DNA of 64,000 bases from Desulfococcus sp041737845 (GTDB lineage: Bacteria; Desulfobacterota; Desulfobacteria; Desulfobacterales; Desulfococcaceae): the NCBI RefSeq assembly GCF_041737845.1, contig NZ_JBGSQX010000116.1:1-64000 (forward strand). Reading direction: 5' to 3'. The notes below the pieces were generated by a model. That model ran no database searches. It saw nothing but the letters and a program-made list of their open reading frames with translations, and had not been told where the DNA came from. Within the stretch, counting starts at the first letter, position 1; each line of letters begins with the position of its first letter. Below are positions 53,301 to 61,782 of the stretch, one piece after another. A program made the position numbers and the translations under genes.

Positions 53301-55799
53301 TGCATGAACCACCCGACCCTGGCGGACGGGACCGAGGATCCGCTCTTCAACCCGCAGTACAGCACGTTCTGCTACACCTTCCAGTACATGCCCGGGTCCA
53401 CGACCTACCTGGATACGCCGGTGGTGCCCACGGCGGCTTTCGCCGGACCCGGCCAGTACCCGCTGGACTGCGAGTTCCCGGACGCGACGCCCAGAATCCG
53501 ACGGGTCACTGTTGGCGGCAACGGGGTGGGCGGCGGGCCGTACATTGCCTTGAATTCTAATGGAACGATCAGGGCGGGGCAATCGATCACGATCCAGTCC
53601 ATGGGCCAGGTTTCCGTTCCGAATCCCGAGTATGAAGGCGTGGGCGGAACAACGCCTCCCACCATCTCGCGCAACTACGGCTTCGGCGGGCAGCGGGGCA
53701 CCGTGACGTTAGGTGGGGTGCCGCTGACGAACATCACCACCTGGAATAATGGAAGAATCGTGGCGGCCCTGACTCCCGCGCAACTGAACGCGCTCGCCGT
53801 CGGCGGACATCCGTTGGTGGTAACCCGCGCCACCGGCGTCTCCACCATCATGGGCATGACGGTCCAGAAGGGCCTCCGGGCCGGTGCGAGCGTCAGAACT
53901 GTCTCTCCCGGCCCCGTTGACGCCCAGGGAAACGGACCGATCCAGCGGGCCATCGACCAGGCCGGCATCAACGATCTCATCCTGGTAAGACCCGGCAACT
54001 ACAACGAGATGGTGATCATGTGGAAGCCCGTCCAGCTTCAGGGCTGGGGGGCTGGAGACACCCTCATCAACGCCATTAACCAGCCGGCCGAGAAACTGCA
54101 GGCATGGCGGGAGAAGCTTGAACAACTGGTGACCAACGGCGATGTCGACCTGCTGCCCGGGCAGGAGGTCGCTTTCGGCGGCATTGAACCCGGGACGCTC
54201 TTTACCGAGGAGGGCGCCGGGGTGCTGGTGCTGGCCAAGGCATCCGGTCCCAGAGCCTTTAACAGGAATCAGGCAGGCGTCCAGGTCAACCGGGGGGCCC
54301 GAATCTCCGGCTTCACCATCAAGGGCGCCTCGACCGGCGGCGGCATCGTCGTCAGCGGGTATGGTGATTTCATAGACATCGCCAACAACGTGGTCAAGAA
54401 CAACAGCGGCTTTTTCGGCGGCGGCGTCCGTGTGGGCCACCCCGAGATGATCAACCCGCTGGCCGAGAATTACCAGGATGCCGACAATGACAACGTCCGC
54501 ATCTTCAACAACCAGATCAGCCAGAACGGCGGCCAGGGCGGGGCCGGAGGCGGCGTGTCGCTCTGCACCGGGTCCGACAACTATGAAGTCACCAAGAACT
54601 GGATCTGCGGCAACTTCTCCCTCAGGGACGGCGGCGGCATCGGCCACCTGGGGCTGAGCAACAACGGCCTCATCGCCAACAACAAGGTTCTCTTCAACGA
54701 AAACTTCAACCAGGGCCAGACCTTCAACGGCGGCGGCATCTTCATCGGCGGCCTGGCGCCGTTCGGGACCGATACCCTGACCCAGGGTTCCGGCCGGGTG
54801 ACGGTGAACGCCAACCTGATCCTGGGCAACGCGGCCGGCGCCGGTGACGGCGGCGGCATCCGCACCAGCCAGGTCAACGGCCAGGATGTGCAGGCTTCCG
54901 GAGCCAACGAGAACGGGTGGCATCTGATCGACATCGCCAACAACATGATCATCAACAACGTGGCCGGGCTGGCCGGCGGCGGCATCTCGCTGGGAGGCGA
55001 CACCGCCCGGGTGCGGATCATGCACAACACCGTGGCCAATAACGACAGCACGGCGACTGCTGCCGGGGCCTTCTCCCCCAGCAGCCCCAACCAGTCCAGC
55101 CCGCAGCCGGCAGGCATCGTTGCCCGGGCCCACAGTGCCGGGCTGAGCACCCTGCTCGCCACCATAGGCTGCACCAGCCAGTTCTGCGACCCGGAGAACC
55201 CCAACCCGTTCCTGCTGGACAACGTCATCTGGCACAACCGGTCGTTCTACTTCAAGATCGACCCCAGCCAGATCCCGGCGACCACGGGGCTGGTGCCCGA
55301 TGTGGGTGCCGGCGGCGCAGCCCCGGTCTACGACGACCTGGGGGTGCTGGGGACGCTGACGGCGCAGTATTTAGATCCGCGCTGGAGCATCCTCACCGAC
55401 AGATCTGAGGACGCGGGCCACACCTATGTGGCCAACAACCAGGATACGGCAAGCGGCGCCAACCCGGCGTTCGTGAACGAATACTTCAACGGCGGACGCG
55501 GCACCACCGTGGTGCCGGGCGAGCCCACCACCGCGATCGGCGTGCCGGCGGCCTTCGACGAAGGCGGCAACTTCATCCGGGTGCGCTTCGGGCCGCTGAC
55601 CCTGTGCGACGATCCGAACCCGAACAACAACGATCCGGGTACCTGCGCGGATTACCATATCGGCATCGCCTCAACGGCTTTGAACGCGGGGTTTGCGTCA
55701 GGCGCCGTGATCCTTGGAACGGATTTCGACGGTGATCCCCGGCCCATCGGCCCGGGTGTCGATATCGGGGCCGATGAAAATCTGTTCGGCGGATTTTAG
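50331..55799 (+). CDS. Giant exported SdrD-B/IPT/beta-helix protein
   Basis: 1822 residues. AAGGAGG precedes two ATGs (50331, 50334). Signal peptide to about residue 34. Residues 100-480 are prealbumin-like, carboxypeptidase-regulatory-like domains (AGFSILLEDACGKYG; TITIKNLAPGKYGVQA). SdrD-B-like units follow (HEVFLDTNENGVRDANE near 480; GISGVVYYAVTRAEDDPAKAAVELWEPGIPRVQVTLYED near 620), with calcium-type DxNxDG stretches. An IPT/TIG-like segment lies at about 1060-1180. A right-handed beta-helix (about 1200-1750) has many GGGI and NN steps (DIANNVVKNNSGFFGGGV; GGGIFIGG). It ends with DFDGDPRPIGPGVDIGADE, the usual close of such helices. No anchor is seen. It heads the cupredoxin gene set and is probably its scaffold or matrix partner. 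Confidence 0.85.
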   Translation: MMQSYFDSIPKVRIGSWVLLTLVIGAFLGANALAAVNLTVNGVNKDGTTTALSEYRWLIEEDQTYHVQRNASGQVQTDAAGNPILDPNWRVGDPLKNTLSVSFHRSYMPVVAKGSVPLDTANPRETALASLDLDSDKNYHVSVIPKEAGTYSIGGAAVEFDAAGNASATVYLNENPIPTAQITIFVFEDTLPINNAPDATEQGLAGFSILLEDACGKYGACAGAQSKDAFGNNLGTEYLSTCDAFGQPDGDPNTNFGCLDADGNPIISGSHPLVTGPDGTITIKNLAPGKYGVQAVPPVGSGYQQTATIEGKKVIDAWVKANEPPFFAEFGPPGYHAFIGFVKEFNKIPSANGSSATISGQVTNLHISRPPGSAFYSGAPFTHTTPWIGLNNNAGLAGASEGIYVARTDGGSFDIPAVPPGDYQLVVFDDNMDLIFGFHGITVKADGTCNTVDGDCDLGDVPVFQWFTRLEHEVFLDTNENGVRDANELTPIPEQAVNLRWRDGTVYQSFPTDSEGFVPFDEVFPFFSWLVAEVDFLRFKATGVTVTVDDGGPIPFGDPSTFGSQLNPQPQGNPPDQDIGVTTATNRTEEGPVLTQGFQGFLGQTSVMQWGKTSYGRGENGGISGVVYYAVTRAEDDPAKAAVELWEPGIPRVQVTLYEDKVINATGLPGSDQIPDDRNNNGLNYADIDNYPFNWNPSLCGDTCTGMGPEDVNRSGNTTNFNFGDAIMITTTDSWDDNLPSNCQYGANASVPGEAPFEFRGVRTDCYDGIRNFNQVRPGVFDGGYAFTEYFINPNNGNVLPPWNPNGVATPLPEGLYIVEASPPPAYEIAMQEDRNVDFGESYIPSPGLLPPPCVGGPHEVPAELTLFPGVPVGSNFGGTTQPLCDRKLVTLSTGANAAADFNFFTEVPVAGHIIGFILDDTANEFDPAAPTFGEKFAPPFLPVSIQDWQGREISRTYSDEYGVYNALVPSTYTANLPQPSGMSPNMLTTCMNHPTLADGTEDPLFNPQYSTFCYTFQYMPGSTTYLDTPVVPTAAFAGPGQYPLDCEFPDATPRIRRVTVGGNGVGGGPYIALNSNGTIRAGQSITIQSMGQVSVPNPEYEGVGGTTPPTISRNYGFGGQRGTVTLGGVPLTNITTWNNGRIVAALTPAQLNALAVGGHPLVVTRATGVSTIMGMTVQKGLRAGASVRTVSPGPVDAQGNGPIQRAIDQAGINDLILVRPGNYNEMVIMWKPVQLQGWGAGDTLINAINQPAEKLQAWREKLEQLVTNGDVDLLPGQEVAFGGIEPGTLFTEEGAGVLVLAKASGPRAFNRNQAGVQVNRGARISGFTIKGASTGGGIVVSGYGDFIDIANNVVKNNSGFFGGGVRVGHPEMINPLAENYQDADNDNVRIFNNQISQNGGQGGAGGGVSLCTGSDNYEVTKNWICGNFSLRDGGGIGHLGLSNNGLIANNKVLFNENFNQGQTFNGGGIFIGGLAPFGTDTLTQGSGRVTVNANLILGNAAGAGDGGGIRTSQVNGQDVQASGANENGWHLIDIANNMIINNVAGLAGGGISLGGDTARVRIMHNTVANNDSTATAAGAFSPSSPNQSSPQPAGIVARAHSAGLSTLLATIGCTSQFCDPENPNPFLLDNVIWHNRSFYFKIDPSQIPATTGLVPDVGAGGAAPVYDDLGVLGTLTAQYLDPRWSILTDRSEDAGHTYVANNQDTASGANPAFVNEYFNGGRGTTVVPGEPTTAIGVPAAFDEGGNFIRVRFGPLTLCDDPNPNNNDPGTCADYHIGIASTALNAGFASGAVILGTDFDGDPRPIGPGVDIGADENLFGGF

Positions 55800-55825
55800 C
55801 CATGGATTTAAAGAGATAGACCATC

Positions 55826-55852
55826 CCCGCCGGCTGGCGAACCACCGGCGGG
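55826..55852. terminator. GC-rich hairpin after the giant protein gene
   Basis: 8-bp perfect arms CCCGCCGG and CCGGCGGG with an 11-nt loop, 27 nt after the stop. No clear U-tract follows. Together with the next hairpin it may attenuate transcription between the scaffold gene and the oxidase genes. Confidence 0.5.
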
Positions 55853-55872
55853 CCCAACTTGGTATCCCCGCA

Positions 55873-55900
55873 GCCCTGCCTGTATCAAGACAGGCAGGGC
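55873..55900. terminator. Second perfect hairpin in the same spacer
   Basis: 11-bp perfect arms GCCCTGCCTGT and ACAGGCAGGGC around a 6-nt loop. It lies about 120 nt upstream of the first cupredoxin gene. Terminator or processing site; no U-tract. Confidence 0.5.
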
Positions 55901-56021
55901 AGGACGGTAAAGATATTCAAAAGATTCAACTCAGGACGAAGTTTTCCGCAGACCGCCACGGATATGGACATACCAAGATCACATCCCGGTAAACTCCGTC
56001 CAAAACGAAAGGGGTGTCACC

Positions 56022-57224
56022 ATGAAAAAACCTTATCGATTTTTAATCCCGCTCCTGATGATCGGTATGCTCGTGTTTGTCGCGATGCCGTCCGGAGCGG
56101 CGGTTTCCGTTCAGTGCCCGGGCGACACCGACGGTGACGCCGCCTGGAACTCCCCTGGAGAAATCCAGCCCGCCGACACCAAGTGCTTGCACCTGACCGG
56201 CGGCGACGGCTTCATCACCATGGCGGACGGGCGCCCCATGTACATGTTCGGTTTTGCCGACGTCACGGGAATCCCTGAAAATCAAGTCCTGCAGAAAGGT
56301 CTGCTGGCGCAAACCTTCGCGGCACCGCCCATCGTTCTGGACGAGGGAGACCATTTTTACCTGACCCTGTCCAACGTGGGCATGGTGATGCGGCCGGACC
56401 TCTTCGATCCCCATACCGTCCATTACCACGGCTTTCCCGAGTCGTCGAACATCTTCGACGGGTTGCCCGAGAGCGGTATTGCCATCAACATGGGCTCCAG
56501 TCTGACCTATTATTACCTCAACAACGAGCCCGGCACCTACATGTACCACTGCCACGTCGAGGCCACGGAACACATGCAGATGGGCATGCTGGGAAGCCTG
56601 TACGTCCGGCCCGCCCAAAACGGCAAATCCATCGGCGGGTTCACCCAGTTTGCCTACAACGACGGTGACGGCTCCACGGGCTACGACGTGGAGGTTGCCA
56701 TCCAGCTCGGCTCTTTCGATTCCGCCTTTCACGATTCCAGCGAGGGGGTCCAGCCCCTGCCCTTTGCCCTGATGCGGGACGACTACCCCATGCTCAACGG
56801 ACGGGGCTACCCGGATACGGTGGGGCCCGCGCCGGCAGCGCCGCCGGATGCCAAACCGATTGCTCCGGCCACGACAACCCAGCCGCTGAGCGCTCTGGTG
56901 GAGGCCAATGGGGGCGACAGGATCCTGCTGCGGCTCTCCAACCTGGCGGTCACGCGCTTTTACACCCTGACCAGCCTCGGCATCCCCATGCAGGTGGTGG
57001 GCAAGGACGCCAGGCTGCTGCGGGGCCCGGGCGCGAACGGCAAGGACCTATACTATACGACCAACTCGGTCACCATGGGCGGCGGGGAATCTTACGACGT
57101 AATATTAGACACCACGGGCGTGGCCGCTGGGACGTATTTCCTCTATGCGGCCGACCTGAACTACCTGGCCAATGGTGATGAGGATTTCGGCGGCATGATG
57201 ACCGAGATCCGCATTGCACCCTAA
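56022..57224 (+). CDS. Two-domain cupredoxin protein with type-1 copper site (split MCO subunit A)
   Basis: 400 residues, signal peptide to about residue 27. Two cupredoxin domains. Domain 1 holds HTVHYH (131-136), an HxxHxH motif, and HCH (176-178) with His184 and Met187/Met189. That is the layout giving a type-1 copper (His, Cys, His, Met) plus half of a type-2/3 site. Domain 2 has no copper ligands (LGIPMQVVGKDARLL stands where ligands would be). Alone it cannot make a complete trinuclear cluster. It is 16 nt upstream of the second cupredoxin gene, which carries the complementary motifs. Start follows AAGGGGTG. Confidence 0.88.
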   Translation: MKKPYRFLIPLLMIGMLVFVAMPSGAAVSVQCPGDTDGDAAWNSPGEIQPADTKCLHLTGGDGFITMADGRPMYMFGFADVTGIPENQVLQKGLLAQTFAAPPIVLDEGDHFYLTLSNVGMVMRPDLFDPHTVHYHGFPESSNIFDGLPESGIAINMGSSLTYYYLNNEPGTYMYHCHVEATEHMQMGMLGSLYVRPAQNGKSIGGFTQFAYNDGDGSTGYDVEVAIQLGSFDSAFHDSSEGVQPLPFALMRDDYPMLNGRGYPDTVGPAPAAPPDAKPIAPATTTQPLSALVEANGGDRILLRLSNLAVTRFYTLTSLGIPMQVVGKDARLLRGPGANGKDLYYTTNSVTMGGGESYDVILDTTGVAAGTYFLYAADLNYLANGDEDFGGMMTEIRIAP

Positions 57225-57240
57225 GGAAAGGAGAACGGCA

Positions 57241-58629
57241 ATGAATAAAACAACCTATCGAATTTCAAGGGTTCCCATCCTCGTTGCGGCGGTGCTTCTA
57301 TTCCTGCTGACGGGCAGCGCCGGGGCCGCAATCGACGGCATCAGCGGAACCAGTTTCAACCTGACGGCCAGGGTCGACCGGATCAGCACCGCCGACGGCG
57401 GCAGCGTGCTGCTCTGGGGCTACGCCAACGGCGGTGCCAGGGCACAGTACCCCGGCCCCACGCTGATCGTTACCGAAGGCCAGACCATTACGGTTCAGTT
57501 GACCAACAACTTGGCCGTAGCGGGCGGCGGTGCAATCCCCAACGTTTCCATGGTCTTTCCGGGACAGGCGGTGACGGTTGAGGGTACGGATCCCGGAGTT
57601 CCCGGGCTGCTGACGAGCGAGGCGGCCCCCGGTGGCACGGTCACCTATCAATTCACCGCCGGCCATCCCGGCACCTACATGTACCACAGCGGCACCCGGC
57701 CCGAGCTCCAGGTGGAGATGGGGCTGCTGGGCGCGCTGATCGTAAGGCCGAGCGGCTTTCCCGGCAACTACGCCTACAATCACCCGGACAGCCGGTTCGA
57801 CCACGAGTATCTCTTCCTCCTGAGCGAGATGGATCCCCGAATCCATGACACCGTGCAGTTTTTCGGACCCGATGCCGCACAGTTGAGGCAGTCCGACTAT
57901 CTCTCGGACTACTTTTCCAACTACTGGTTCATCAACGGGCGCACGGCGCCGGACGACATGTCAGAGTCCAATGTCTTCTGGCTGCCGACCCAGCCCTACA
58001 ACACCGTTCCGAGGATGCATCCCGGTGAGCGCATGCTGATGCGGGTCATCGGAGGGAACCGCGACATGCACCCGTTCCATCACCACGGCAACCACGCCCG
58101 GGTCATCGCCCGTGACGGACGAATGCTGGAGAGCGCCCCCGGCCGCGGAGCCGACCTGAGCTACGAAGGCTTCACCATCAACGCGATTCCGGGGGAGACC
58201 GTCGACGCCATCTTCCAGTGGACCGGAAAGGGGCTCAACTGGGACATCTACGGCAGCACGCTCGATGATCCAATGTATGCCCACAACTGCATCGACATCG
58301 TCAACAACGAAACAGGTCTGGCGCCGCCGGATGGTTTTGCAGACGCCAACTCGGATTTCCCCTACGAGTACTGCGCCGACCACAACAAACGGTTTCCGGT
58401 GACCCTGCCCGAGAAGCAGGACCTGGCCTTCGGCGGCTGGTACAGCGGCAGTCCGTTCCTGGGCACGGCGGGGGCGTTGCCTCCGGGGGAGGGCGGGCTC
58501 AATCCCAACGGCGGTTTCAGCTACATGTGGCACTCCCACACGGAGAAGGAGCTGACCAACTACGACATCTTCCCCGGCGGCATGCTGACCATGCTGATCA
58601 TCGAAGCCCCGGGCGTGACGATACCTTAA
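57241..58629 (+). CDS. Two-domain cupredoxin protein with type-2/3 ligands but no type-1 cysteine (split MCO subunit B)
   Basis: 462 residues, signal peptide to about residue 29, strong GGAAAGGAG site before the ATG. Two cupredoxin domains. Domain 1 keeps the fold but the motif is degenerate (MYHSGTRPELQVEMG). Domain 2 holds HPFHHHGNH (277-285) and HSH (431-433) in WHSHTEKELTN. In a normal multicopper oxidase the second motif would be HCH...H...M; here serine replaces the type-1 cysteine. So the protein offers half of a trinuclear site and no electron-entry copper. It fits as partner of subunit A. The stop is 18 nt before subunit C. Confidence 0.87.
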   Translation: MNKTTYRISRVPILVAAVLLFLLTGSAGAAIDGISGTSFNLTARVDRISTADGGSVLLWGYANGGARAQYPGPTLIVTEGQTITVQLTNNLAVAGGGAIPNVSMVFPGQAVTVEGTDPGVPGLLTSEAAPGGTVTYQFTAGHPGTYMYHSGTRPELQVEMGLLGALIVRPSGFPGNYAYNHPDSRFDHEYLFLLSEMDPRIHDTVQFFGPDAAQLRQSDYLSDYFSNYWFINGRTAPDDMSESNVFWLPTQPYNTVPRMHPGERMLMRVIGGNRDMHPFHHHGNHARVIARDGRMLESAPGRGADLSYEGFTINAIPGETVDAIFQWTGKGLNWDIYGSTLDDPMYAHNCIDIVNNETGLAPPDGFADANSDFPYEYCADHNKRFPVTLPEKQDLAFGGWYSGSPFLGTAGALPPGEGGLNPNGGFSYMWHSHTEKELTNYDIFPGGMLTMLIIEAPGVTIP

Positions 58630-58647
58630 GAGAGGAGGGATGAGGAT

Positions 58648-60840
58648 ATGAATGACACTATTTTCAAGATATATTTCAGGCTGCTGGCCCTTGCGCTGGC
58701 TGCCGTCGCCCTGGCGGCGGGTCCCTCCCTTGCGGCAAGCGTTACGCTGAACCTCAAGGCCGAGGCCCGGCCGGTGACCATGCCCGACCCGGATGGCGCA
58801 GGACCCCTCACGGGTCAAGTCATCACCATGTGGGGGTTCTTCGACAGCGCGGATGCCGGAACGCAGTGGAAACCGTTTGATATGCCCGTAAAACCTGTTG
58901 AGGGGGACGACCTCACCATCAACCTGACCAACAACCTCCCGGTCCCGGTTTCCATCGTCATTCCGGGCCAATCAAAACAATTGACGCCTGTCCCGTTGCC
59001 GTCGGACCCCCTAAGGGTTCGCTCCTTCGACGTGGAAACCGGGCCGGGTGAAGGACCGGTCGCTTACACCTGGACCAATCTCAAACCCGGCTCCTTCCTG
59101 ATCCAGAGCGGCACCCATCCGGCCCTGCAGGTGCCCATGGGGCTTTACTTCGCCCTGGCGGTGGATGTCGCACAGGGCGAGGCCTATCCGGGCCTTTTCT
59201 ACGACAGCGAGGTTGTCCTGCTCTACAGCGAGATCGACCCCGCCCAGCACGCAACGGCGGTCGGCGCAACCCCGCTGACCTACAAACCCAAGTACTTTCT
59301 CATCAATGGGAAGCCCTTTGATCCGTTGGCTCCGACGCCTCCTCTCGACGCCGGCGGGGTTGGAGAAACCTTGCTGATCCGGATGCTGAACGCCGGGCTC
59401 AAGTCGCACTCGCCCATGCTTTATAACGGCGGGTACATGGACCTGGTCGCCGAGGACGGCAACCCCTATCCCTACGCCAGGGAGCAGTACTCCGCCCATC
59501 TTGCCCCCGGCAAGACTATCGATGCCCTATGGGTGCCCGGTGCGGAAGCGGTCTACCCGCTATTTGATCGCATGCACCACCTGACCTCGGGCGGCTTCGG
59601 AAAAGGCGGGATGCTGGCCCGGCTCCAGGTGGGCGCGGGAACCGCGAGCGACACGGTGGCTATTTTACGGACGCGCTACCTTACGGCTGGCGAACTGCGG
59701 GTCTGGGCCGACTCCAGCGCAGCTCCCGGTGCGGTGCTGACACTGACCGGCTATGGCCTCATGCCGTATATCGGAAACGTCGATTTCGACTACCGACTCT
59801 TTGCCCGGGGTGTTGCGGCAAACCCGGGGACGGCCGGAGTGACGAGTGACCAGGGCGGATCGGATTCCAAGCCGGTGCCGTACACGGCGCCTCCCGTGGC
59901 CTTCGCAGACGCCTACAGCGTCAATGAAGGCGGAACCCTCATCCAACCGGCAGCCGGCGTGCTTGCCAACGACACTCGCGGCGGCTACTTCTTAGCCGCC
60001 GACAGCCTCAGGGCCTCCCTGGTGACGGCGCCAGGCAACGGTGCGCTGACCTTGAACGCCGACGGCGGATTTACTTACATCCACAACGGCAGCGAGACCC
60101 TGTTTGACACCTTCACTTACGTGGCCAGAGCGGTCAACACCACCAATAACACGGTGCAGGCCACCAGCAACGAGGTGGTCGCGACCATCACCATCACCCC
60201 CCAGAACGACCCGCCGACGTCCGTTAACGATTCGGCGAGCACCGACGACAACACGCCGGCGGTGATCAACGTGCTGGCCAACGACACGGATGCGGACGGG
60301 GATGCGCTGAGGGTTAACACCTTCAGCCAGGGAACCAGCGGAACGGTGACCTGCGATACGGCCGCCCCGGGCGGCACCTGCACCTACACCCCGACCGTAA
60401 CGGGCGAGTACGTGGACACCTTCACCTATAGCGCAACGGACGGCACGGGGGTCGGCAATACGGCCACCGTGACGGTCACGGTGACGGCCGGCGCCAACCA
60501 GTCGCCGGTGGCGGTGGACGATTTCGCCACCACCAGGGCCTGTAACAACACCACGGTGCCGTGCGTCACTAGAGCCATCACCATCAACGTGGTCGGCAAC
60601 GACTCAGACCCGGACGGTGCTATCGCTCCGGCCACGGTCTGCGTGCGATTCAATGACTGCCTCAACCCTGCCCCGAGACTGTCCAAGAACGGCGGTCTGG
60701 TGACCAACAACTACAACGGCACCATCACCTACCAGCCGCCCCCGGGTTATTTAGGGACGGACCTGTTCAAGTACAGCGTCGAAGACGATGACGGGGCTGT
60801 TTCCAACAGGGCCAACGTACGGGTGAATGTGCGGCAGTAA
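58648..60840 (+). CDS. Copper-free cupredoxin-like protein with cadherin/Ig-like repeats (split MCO subunit C)
   Basis: 730 residues, signal peptide to about residue 31. Residues 35-340 align by pattern with subunit B: WGFFDSADAG corresponds to its WGYANGG, VSIVIPGQ to VSMVFPGQ, and IQSGTHPALQVPMG to YHSGTRPELQVEMG. All copper ligands are lost. Residues 400-730 are three Ig/cadherin-like modules of the VCBS/BIg type (AGVLANDTRGG; VINVLANDTDADGDAL; INVVGNDSDPDGAI), with DxDGD calcium-type loops. It is probably a structural subunit that completes a six-cupredoxin-domain assembly and attaches it to the matrix or surface. A hairpin terminator follows. Confidence 0.82.
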   Translation: MNDTIFKIYFRLLALALAAVALAAGPSLAASVTLNLKAEARPVTMPDPDGAGPLTGQVITMWGFFDSADAGTQWKPFDMPVKPVEGDDLTINLTNNLPVPVSIVIPGQSKQLTPVPLPSDPLRVRSFDVETGPGEGPVAYTWTNLKPGSFLIQSGTHPALQVPMGLYFALAVDVAQGEAYPGLFYDSEVVLLYSEIDPAQHATAVGATPLTYKPKYFLINGKPFDPLAPTPPLDAGGVGETLLIRMLNAGLKSHSPMLYNGGYMDLVAEDGNPYPYAREQYSAHLAPGKTIDALWVPGAEAVYPLFDRMHHLTSGGFGKGGMLARLQVGAGTASDTVAILRTRYLTAGELRVWADSSAAPGAVLTLTGYGLMPYIGNVDFDYRLFARGVAANPGTAGVTSDQGGSDSKPVPYTAPPVAFADAYSVNEGGTLIQPAAGVLANDTRGGYFLAADSLRASLVTAPGNGALTLNADGGFTYIHNGSETLFDTFTYVARAVNTTNNTVQATSNEVVATITITPQNDPPTSVNDSASTDDNTPAVINVLANDTDADGDALRVNTFSQGTSGTVTCDTAAPGGTCTYTPTVTGEYVDTFTYSATDGTGVGNTATVTVTVTAGANQSPVAVDDFATTRACNNTTVPCVTRAITINVVGNDSDPDGAIAPATVCVRFNDCLNPAPRLSKNGGLVTNNYNGTITYQPPPGYLGTDLFKYSVEDDDGAVSNRANVRVNVRQ

Positions 60841-60853
60841 TCGGCAATGAAAA

Positions 60854-60881
60854 GCCTTCTCCCCCCTTCGGCGGAGAAGGC
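60854..60881 (+). terminator. Hairpin terminator of the cupredoxin operon
   Basis: 9-bp perfect arms GCCTTCTCC and GGAGAAGGC with a 10-nt loop containing TTCG, 14 nt after the stop of subunit C. A second GC-rich hairpin (CGGG..GGGGG / CCCCC..CCCG) lies at about 60930-60955. Termination here is likely although no long U-tract follows. Confidence 0.6.
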
Positions 60882-61057
60882 TGCCATTGCGTGTATTTCT
60901 CTTGAATTCAATGCGATATCGGGCGGGGGGGCAACCCCCGTCCCGGCCGCAGCCAATCAAGCATTCAGGCATCGGCTGGGCCGTGCCGGAAGACGTTTTT
61001 ACGGACGACGCATGGGATGACGATCAATTCAATAACCTTTTCAAAGAGGATACGGCC

Positions 61058-61537
61058 ATGATGGAAGATATGAAAATTATAAGAAAATTCATAAAAAAGG
61101 GGTGTCTGAAATTTATGATGTTCACCTTTGTCCTGCTGCTCGTCGCCGCTTTCCAGGCCACGGGCGATGCCACGACCCCGCCGTCCAAGGAGGTTGCGCC
61201 GGCCGCAATGGCGGAAAAATGGGGCGTGGAAGTGGTGGCCATGCGAACGGCCATGGCCGGCAATATGATCGATTTTCGCTACAAGGTGCTGGATTCCCAA
61301 AGGGCCGCCTCGCTGTTCAAGCGGGAGACCAAACCCTACCTGATCCATCAGGATTCCGGCAAGGTGCTCTCCGTCCCCGTGACCGCCAAGGTCGGGCCCC
61401 TGCGCAGCTCCAACAACCCTCAGGAAGGCCGTACCTACTGGATGTTCTTCGGAAACCAGACGAAGCTGGTGCAAAAGGGGGACAAGGTCACGGTCGTGAT
61501 CGGGGAGTTCAAGGCGGAAAACCTGACGGTGCAGTAA
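61058..61537 (+). CDS. Small exported hypothetical protein following the cupredoxin genes
   Basis: 159 residues. An N-terminal basic stretch (KIIRKFIKKG) and a hydrophobic helix (FMMFTFVLLLVAAF) form a signal or anchor. The mature part is a single beta-rich domain: WGVEVVAMRTAMAGNMIDFRYKVLD, KRETKPYLIHQDSGKVLSVP, RTYWMFFGNQTKLVQKGDKVTVVIGEF. I recall similar proteins near multicopper oxidase or metal genes but no named family. It may be a periplasmic accessory factor. Start at 61058 follows AGAGGATA; later ATGs at 61061 and 61070 are possible. Confidence 0.7.
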   Translation: MMEDMKIIRKFIKKGCLKFMMFTFVLLLVAAFQATGDATTPPSKEVAPAAMAEKWGVEVVAMRTAMAGNMIDFRYKVLDSQRAASLFKRETKPYLIHQDSGKVLSVPVTAKVGPLRSSNNPQEGRTYWMFFGNQTKLVQKGDKVTVVIGEFKAENLTVQ

Positions 61538-61782
61538 GAAGCCGGTGACAGCCGGATCGGGGAGCGGAACGCCCCGGCAAGTTCGATGCGCCGGTATTGA
61601 TCCTTCGGCGCAACCCCCGATCTCCTGTTGCGGCCATTTTTTCATCGCGGGAGGCGCTTTACAATCGCAACGTTGCCTGGTTACGGCACAACGACTGCGG
61701 CGGCAAAGCCTCTCCCACAGTGAAAAACCAGCGGCGGCCGGAGGAAAATGCCTGAGTTGAACGATAATTCGGAGGTGAACCC

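Noticed and set aside
53709..55235. 508-codon minus-strand frame inside the giant beta-helix gene
   Set aside because: Antisense to repeated GGG/NN-coding sequence, which creates long open frames by composition. No signal peptide or motif.
61538..61782. Possible cyclic di-GMP (GEMM-I) riboswitch before the subtilase gene
   Set aside because: A GGCAAAGCC segment near 61697-61706 recalls the GEMM core, but the partner GGCAAACC strand and the receptor/tetraloop pairing are missing. I see only generic hairpins in this 245-nt spacer.
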